From positions 4,526,001 to 4,590,000 of the forward strand of contig CP115858.1 of the NCBI GenBank assembly GCA_027920525.1: a stretch of DNA of 64,000 bases, read 5' to 3'. This DNA comes from Chryseobacterium daecheongense. Lineage in GTDB: Bacteria; Bacteroidota; Bacteroidia; Flavobacteriales; Weeksellaceae. Shown here one piece after another: positions 60,848 to 64,000 of the stretch; within the stretch, counting starts at the first letter, position 1; the number at the start of each line of letters is the position of its first letter. The position numbers and the translations under genes were made by a program. Under the pieces are notes generated by a model. It ran no database searches. It was not told the DNA's origin and saw only the letters and a list, made by a program, of their open reading frames with translations.

Positions 60848-61543
60848 ATGGAAGATTTCAATAGCTGGAAAGATTTATTAAACCCGGAGTTTTATATTAA
60901 AATGGGAGGGTTTTGGCTGATTCTGTTTATTATTTTTGCTGAAACTGGTCTTTTTGTAGGATTTTTTTTACCAGGAGACTCTTTATTGTTTGTTTCGGGA
61001 ATTTATGCTGTTGAAATTATCAAAGAGACATTTGGTTCTACAGGGAGCGATCTTCTTGATACTACCATCCTTGCCACTGCTGTAGCATTTGCTGCTGTTG
61101 TAGGTAATGAAGTGGGATATTACTTTGGGGTAAAGGCAGGTCCTGCTCTTTATAAAAAACAAGATACCTTTTTGTTTAAGAAAAAATACCTGTACCAGGC
61201 TCATGATTTTTTTGAAAAGCATGGAGCTTTAGCCGTTATCATGGCAAGATTTTTACCTGTAGTAAGAACGTTTACTCCTATCGTTGCGGGAATTGTGAAA
61301 ATGGACAAAAAAGAATTCCTCAGAGACAATATCATAGGAGCAGTACTATGGTCGTTCATCCTGATCTTTGCGGGTCACTATCTGGATAAATTATTCCAGG
61401 AACAATTTGGTATCAATCTTAAAGAAAAGCTCGAACTGATCATTATTGTGATCGTTCTGATCACTACACTTCCGATTATTATTAAATTTCTTTTTGGTAA
61501 GAAAGTGGATCACAGTAAATACGAAGATAATTCACCTGAATAA
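60848..61543 (+). CDS. DedA/VTT-domain membrane protein
   Basis: 231 aa. Membrane segments and re-entrant loops typical of the family: FAETGLFVGFFLPGDSLLFV, GNEVGYYFGVKAG and the motif FLPVVRTFTPIVAGIVKMDK (conserved Arg in RTFTP). DedA proteins help flip or transport phospholipids or undecaprenyl phosphate and maintain the proton gradient. Standalone; ends at a convergent terminator. Confidence 0.9.
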   Translation: MEDFNSWKDLLNPEFYIKMGGFWLILFIIFAETGLFVGFFLPGDSLLFVSGIYAVEIIKETFGSTGSDLLDTTILATAVAFAAVVGNEVGYYFGVKAGPALYKKQDTFLFKKKYLYQAHDFFEKHGALAVIMARFLPVVRTFTPIVAGIVKMDKKEFLRDNIIGAVLWSFILIFAGHYLDKLFQEQFGINLKEKLELIIIVIVLITTLPIIIKFLFGKKVDHSKYEDNSPE

Positions 61544-61565
61544 AGAGATGTGAATTGTAAAATAT

Positions 61566-61597
61566 AATAACCTGCTTTATGCAGGTTATTTTTTTAT
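61566..61597. terminator. Bidirectional terminator between dedA and the esterase gene
   Basis: AATAACCTGC / GCAGGTTATT, loop TTTAT, then T-run. The stop codon of the minus-strand esterase (61586-61588) lies inside the right arm. Confidence 0.9.
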
Positions 61598-62455
61598 CCA
61601 TTCCAGGATATTAGGGTAGATGATACTATCTCTTTTTCGTTTGCTGAAAAATCTTGGGGCATGTCCTGTATTTTTCATGAAAACCAGTTTACGGGTAATG
61701 TTCCGGCTTGCTAAAGCCGAATCCAGCGCGAGCCCCTGGTTTTTATTAACCAGAAAATCCTGGTTTCCCTGAAAGATCAACGTAGGGACATTTGTAATAT
61801 TGGCAATCGGGCTTGCTATTTTAAATTCCTCAGATAGGTTGTGACGGTTAAATCTGGTTCCTACCACCTTTTGTAAGGTAGGTGACGTATATTTCGAATA
61901 AAATGAGTGTAAAAATTCCGGAGAATAAAAATCAGTAGGACCGCTTAAAGAAATGATCTTTTTGATCTGATCCGGATGCTGGTAACCATAAAGTAAAGCC
62001 AAATGTCCACCCGCACTTTCTCCCAGGATAATATAGTTATCAGGTTGGAGTTCCGCTTTCTCCGCTAAAGAATTAAATTTTTCAATTACCGAGCTGATAT
62101 CCTCCAACTGCTCCCTGTAAGTAATTTTTTTAGATTTTGAAACGAGCCTGTAATTGATATTGATGCTGGGAATATTATTTTTAAAAAGCATTTTTTGGAT
62201 CTGGATCATATGTTCTTTTCTGCCATACTTCCAGGCCCCTCCATGTACAATAAGAACAACAGGGGATTCTTTAGCATATCCCGACGGAAGGAAAATATCC
62301 ATCTTCTGTCTTTTATGCTCACCGTATTTTAAATTGTAAATTTTCTGCTGATTGTTATTCCCCACCCAAACTCTGAATCTTGAATTACATGAATTTAATA
62401 AAAAGCCGATACATCCTAAAATAAAAAAATGATATCTGAGTATGAGCTTTTTCAT
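61586..62455 (-). CDS. Lipoprotein alpha/beta hydrolase (esterase-like)
   Basis: 289 aa. A lipobox LLNSC at residue about 23 predicts an outer-membrane-anchored lipoprotein. HGGAWKYG forms the oxyanion hole, GESAGG the nucleophile elbow, QGNQDFLV the acid and NTGHAPRF the His, as in carbohydrate/feruloyl esterase-like or BD-FAE proteins. Substrate unknown; no polysaccharide-utilisation genes are nearby. Confidence 0.85.
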   Translation of the reverse strand: MKKLILRYHFFILGCIGFLLNSCNSRFRVWVGNNNQQKIYNLKYGEHKRQKMDIFLPSGYAKESPVVLIVHGGAWKYGRKEHMIQIQKMLFKNNIPSININYRLVSKSKKITYREQLEDISSVIEKFNSLAEKAELQPDNYIILGESAGGHLALLYGYQHPDQIKKIISLSGPTDFYSPEFLHSFYSKYTSPTLQKVVGTRFNRHNLSEEFKIASPIANITNVPTLIFQGNQDFLVNKNQGLALDSALASRNITRKLVFMKNTGHAPRFFSKRKRDSIIYPNILEWIKK

Positions 62456-62506
62456 AAATCAAATGTAAGAAAAATATGATGATTCTGGGTTAAGGCAGGG
62501 CTGTTT

Positions 62507-62818
62507 TCAAGATCCGGTGCTATCATGTTTATTGGATGTTTCTAAATTTTCAGCGTACTTGTATAATGAATTGTTGTATCGGGGTAAATGCCGGGATAAA
62601 GCTTTTAACGCTAGGGACAATGCCTCTTTACTCTCTCCGGCTGATTACAATGAAAGTGCAAGAAAAGAATCCACTGCATCATCAAGCTCATCAGACTCAT
62701 TTATTTTTTCTTCTCTGAGGATCCGAATGCTCTCATCAATCTTTCCATTGTTTCTCAGTGTACTTGCAAGCTGAATTCTGGCCCTTCTTCTGCGTAAACC
62801 CGATAAGCCATATGTAAT
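62507..62818 (-). pseudogene. Broken TPR (TPR_5-type) protein gene
   Basis: The minus strand reads GLSGLRRRRARIQLASTLRN, GKIDESIRILREE, LDDAVDSFLALSL, stop (TAA at 62645-62647), then SAGESKEALSLALKALSRHL and RYNNSLYKYAENLE in the same frame. This order matches the C-terminal two-thirds of small tetratricopeptide proteins of the TPR_5 family. The N-terminal about 45 codons are absent, with homology stopping at the inverted repeat at 62805. One nonsense codon and one truncation make it a pseudogene. It occupies most of the 509-base gap before the DUF808 gene. Confidence 0.72.
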
Positions 62819-62970
62819 TTATTATTAAGTTCAATAAAAAAAATGGATGATACGATCACAAGACTTCTTATGATTTATGAATTTTTTCTTTGTTAAATTG
62901 ATTTTAAAAGAAAATGAGATATAGAATTAAATAGTTATTTTTGTTGTTAAATAATAAATTACATATGGCT
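62805..62970. repeat. 22-base inverted repeat beside the DUF808 start
   Basis: AATAATAAATTACATATGGC (plus TT) occurs at 62949-62970 on the plus strand, spanning the DUF808 start codon. The identical sequence occurs on the minus strand at 62826-62805, where it meets the broken TPR gene. Weaker similarity (TTTTT-TTG) extends on the outer side of each arm. The spacer is 122 bases. Confidence 0.85.
62936..62943 (+). promoter_or_regulatory. -7 element of the DUF808 gene
   Basis: TATTTTTG (TAnnTTTG) covers frame-open TTG codons at 62941, so the ATG at 62965 is the start. Confidence 0.55.
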
Positions 62971-63846
62971 TCCGGTTTTTTTGCAATTTTAGATGATCTC
63001 GCTGCTCTTATGGATGATGTGGCTGTAACCAGTAAGATAGCAACTCAGAAAACTGCAGGGATTTTGGGAGATGACCTGGCGGTAAATGCCGAAAAGGCTA
63101 CAGGTTTCATTTCATCACGGGAGATACCTGTGTTATGGGCAATTACCAAAGGTTCCTTTATTAATAAGCTAATTATTCTGCCGATCGCCTTTTTGCTACA
63201 CTGGCTGTATAAGCCTGCAATAGAAATCATTCTTATTTTAGGAGGTTTTTACCTTGCATTCGAGGGAGTGGAAAAAATCATTGAGTTTTTATTTCACCGG
63301 GATAAAAAAGGACATGAAGTCATAGAAGAAAGCACAAAAAATGAAGATGATGAAAATTCAGAAAAATCGAAAATTAAATCAGCAATTACCACAGATTTTA
63401 TTCTTTCTATCGAAATTGTAATTATCGCTCTTGGAACTGTTCTTGAAGAACAACATCCTCTACTGACACAAATCATTACGGTAAGTTTGGTTTCTTTCCT
63501 GGCAACCATAGGAGTGTATGGTATTGTGGCTTTAATTGTAAGGATGGATGATGCCGGCTTTAAGCTGATCAGAAAGAGTAATGATAAAGGCTTTTTCTCC
63601 AAACTGGGGCATTTACTGGTGAAAGCATTACCTATTATTATTAAAATGCTGGCAATCGTGGGAACAATAGCCCTCATTTTGGTTTCCGGAGGAATTTTTG
63701 TTCATAATATAGCGTATCTTCATCATTTTCTCCCTGACTGGCCATCAGTACTTAAAGAGTTTACGTTTGGAATGATAGGGGGCTTACTTGCCGTGGCACT
63801 TTTTACATTAGGCAAAAAAATATATACTCTGGCAACCCGTAAATAG
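62965..63846 (+). CDS. DUF808 family membrane protein
   Basis: 293 aa from ATG 62965 (MASGFFAILDDLAALMDDVA). The opening and the following TSKIATQKTAGILGDDLAVNA are signature strings of the family (E. coli YedI-like). Several membrane helices follow (INKLIILPIAFLLHWLYKPA; AIEIILILGGFYLAFEG; FILSIEIVIIALGTVLEE; QIITVSLVSFLATIGVYGIV; later pair) with a charged cytosolic linker rich in Glu/Lys. Function unknown. Confidence 0.9.
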   Translation: MASGFFAILDDLAALMDDVAVTSKIATQKTAGILGDDLAVNAEKATGFISSREIPVLWAITKGSFINKLIILPIAFLLHWLYKPAIEIILILGGFYLAFEGVEKIIEFLFHRDKKGHEVIEESTKNEDDENSEKSKIKSAITTDFILSIEIVIIALGTVLEEQHPLLTQIITVSLVSFLATIGVYGIVALIVRMDDAGFKLIRKSNDKGFFSKLGHLLVKALPIIIKMLAIVGTIALILVSGGIFVHNIAYLHHFLPDWPSVLKEFTFGMIGGLLAVALFTLGKKIYTLATRK

Positions 63847-63929
63847 ATGTATGCAGGTTCTCTTTTAAAAATAGACAGCAAGACGATTGACTTATCATTC
63901 TTGTTTACGCTGTATTGTGTTTACGGCTC

Positions 63930-64000
63930 ATGAGGAATCTGTCCATTGATATATTGAAAATTGTCCTTGCATTTTTTGTTGTCTTCCTGCACATGCATTT
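63930..64000 (+). CDS. Acyltransferase 3-like protein, 5' end only
   Basis: An ATG at 63930 opens MRNLSIDILKIVLAFFVVFL followed by HMH at the window edge. This is typical of the first membrane helix of acyltransferase 3 family proteins (surface polysaccharide acylation), where the His after the helix is conserved. Only 23 codons are visible, so the call is tentative. Confidence 0.6.
   Translation, partial: MRNLSIDILKIVLAFFVVFLHMH

Noticed and set aside
62517..62774. Two plus-strand frames of 60-85 codons before DUF808
   Set aside because: They are the antisense of the TPR pseudogene, which explains the local sequence better.

Overview
The window is a low-GC stretch of a Bacteroidota chromosome, most likely Chryseobacterium or a close Weeksellaceae relative. 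This is inferred from gene content and promoter style, not from a search. Supporting signs are repeated Bacteroidota -7 elements (TAnnTTTG, with some TAnnTTCG), a type IX secretion (T9SS) sorting domain, DUF6443-type RHS proteins, BT_3928 and DUF5686 proteins, and a DnaG primase whose zinc cysteines are gone. No rRNA, tRNA or CRISPR array was seen.

Layout. 1-13 kb is mostly housekeeping: a TonB-dependent-receptor-like barrel, RtcB ligase, HopJ-like protein, WYL regulator, glucokinase, two tandem YceI proteins (the first behind a perfect FNR-type palindrome), ammonium transporter and L-serine ammonia-lyase. At 13.4-14.4 kb is tyrA, preceded by a candidate attenuator: an 18-codon leader peptide with three consecutive tyrosines, then a terminator hairpin. 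14.6-25.6 kb is the accessory island. It holds a T9SS cargo protein, a YD-repeat protein, and an RHS-core protein with an ADP-ribosyltransferase-like C-terminal tip. Behind these lie a likely immunity gene and a tail of displaced toxin tips and small immunity-like genes. The tail is separated by four REP-like hairpins and two decayed REP-associated tyrosine transposases (RAYT).

25.7-51 kb returns to core functions: a CPA2 antiporter, a LytS/LytTR two-component pair, alanine dehydrogenase, TsaE, DnaG, ClpP, an esterase/phytase-like lipoprotein, TpiA, an S9 peptidase, TerB-like, BT_3928, DUF1599, FolP, an M28 peptidase, a DUF5686 protein and AlaRS. At 51.4-53.9 kb an ECF sigma factor and a small zinc-finger anti-sigma candidate precede an RclC/YkgB-like membrane protein and a periplasmic MsrA-MsrB fusion, which looks like an oxidant or chlorine-stress unit. 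The rest holds a gene with a decayed tandem partial copy, an ABC-2 transporter, an AAA ATPase, a FAD oxidoreductase, release factor 2, a DedA protein, an esterase, a broken TPR gene, a DUF808 protein and the first codons of an acyltransferase.

Non-coding structure includes two copies of an intergenic repeat ending in a hairpin (13.2 and 35.9 kb), a GGTTTGA-type simple repeat with an inverted partner around the folP promoter, and a 22-base inverted repeat that joins the broken TPR gene to the start of the DUF808 gene.
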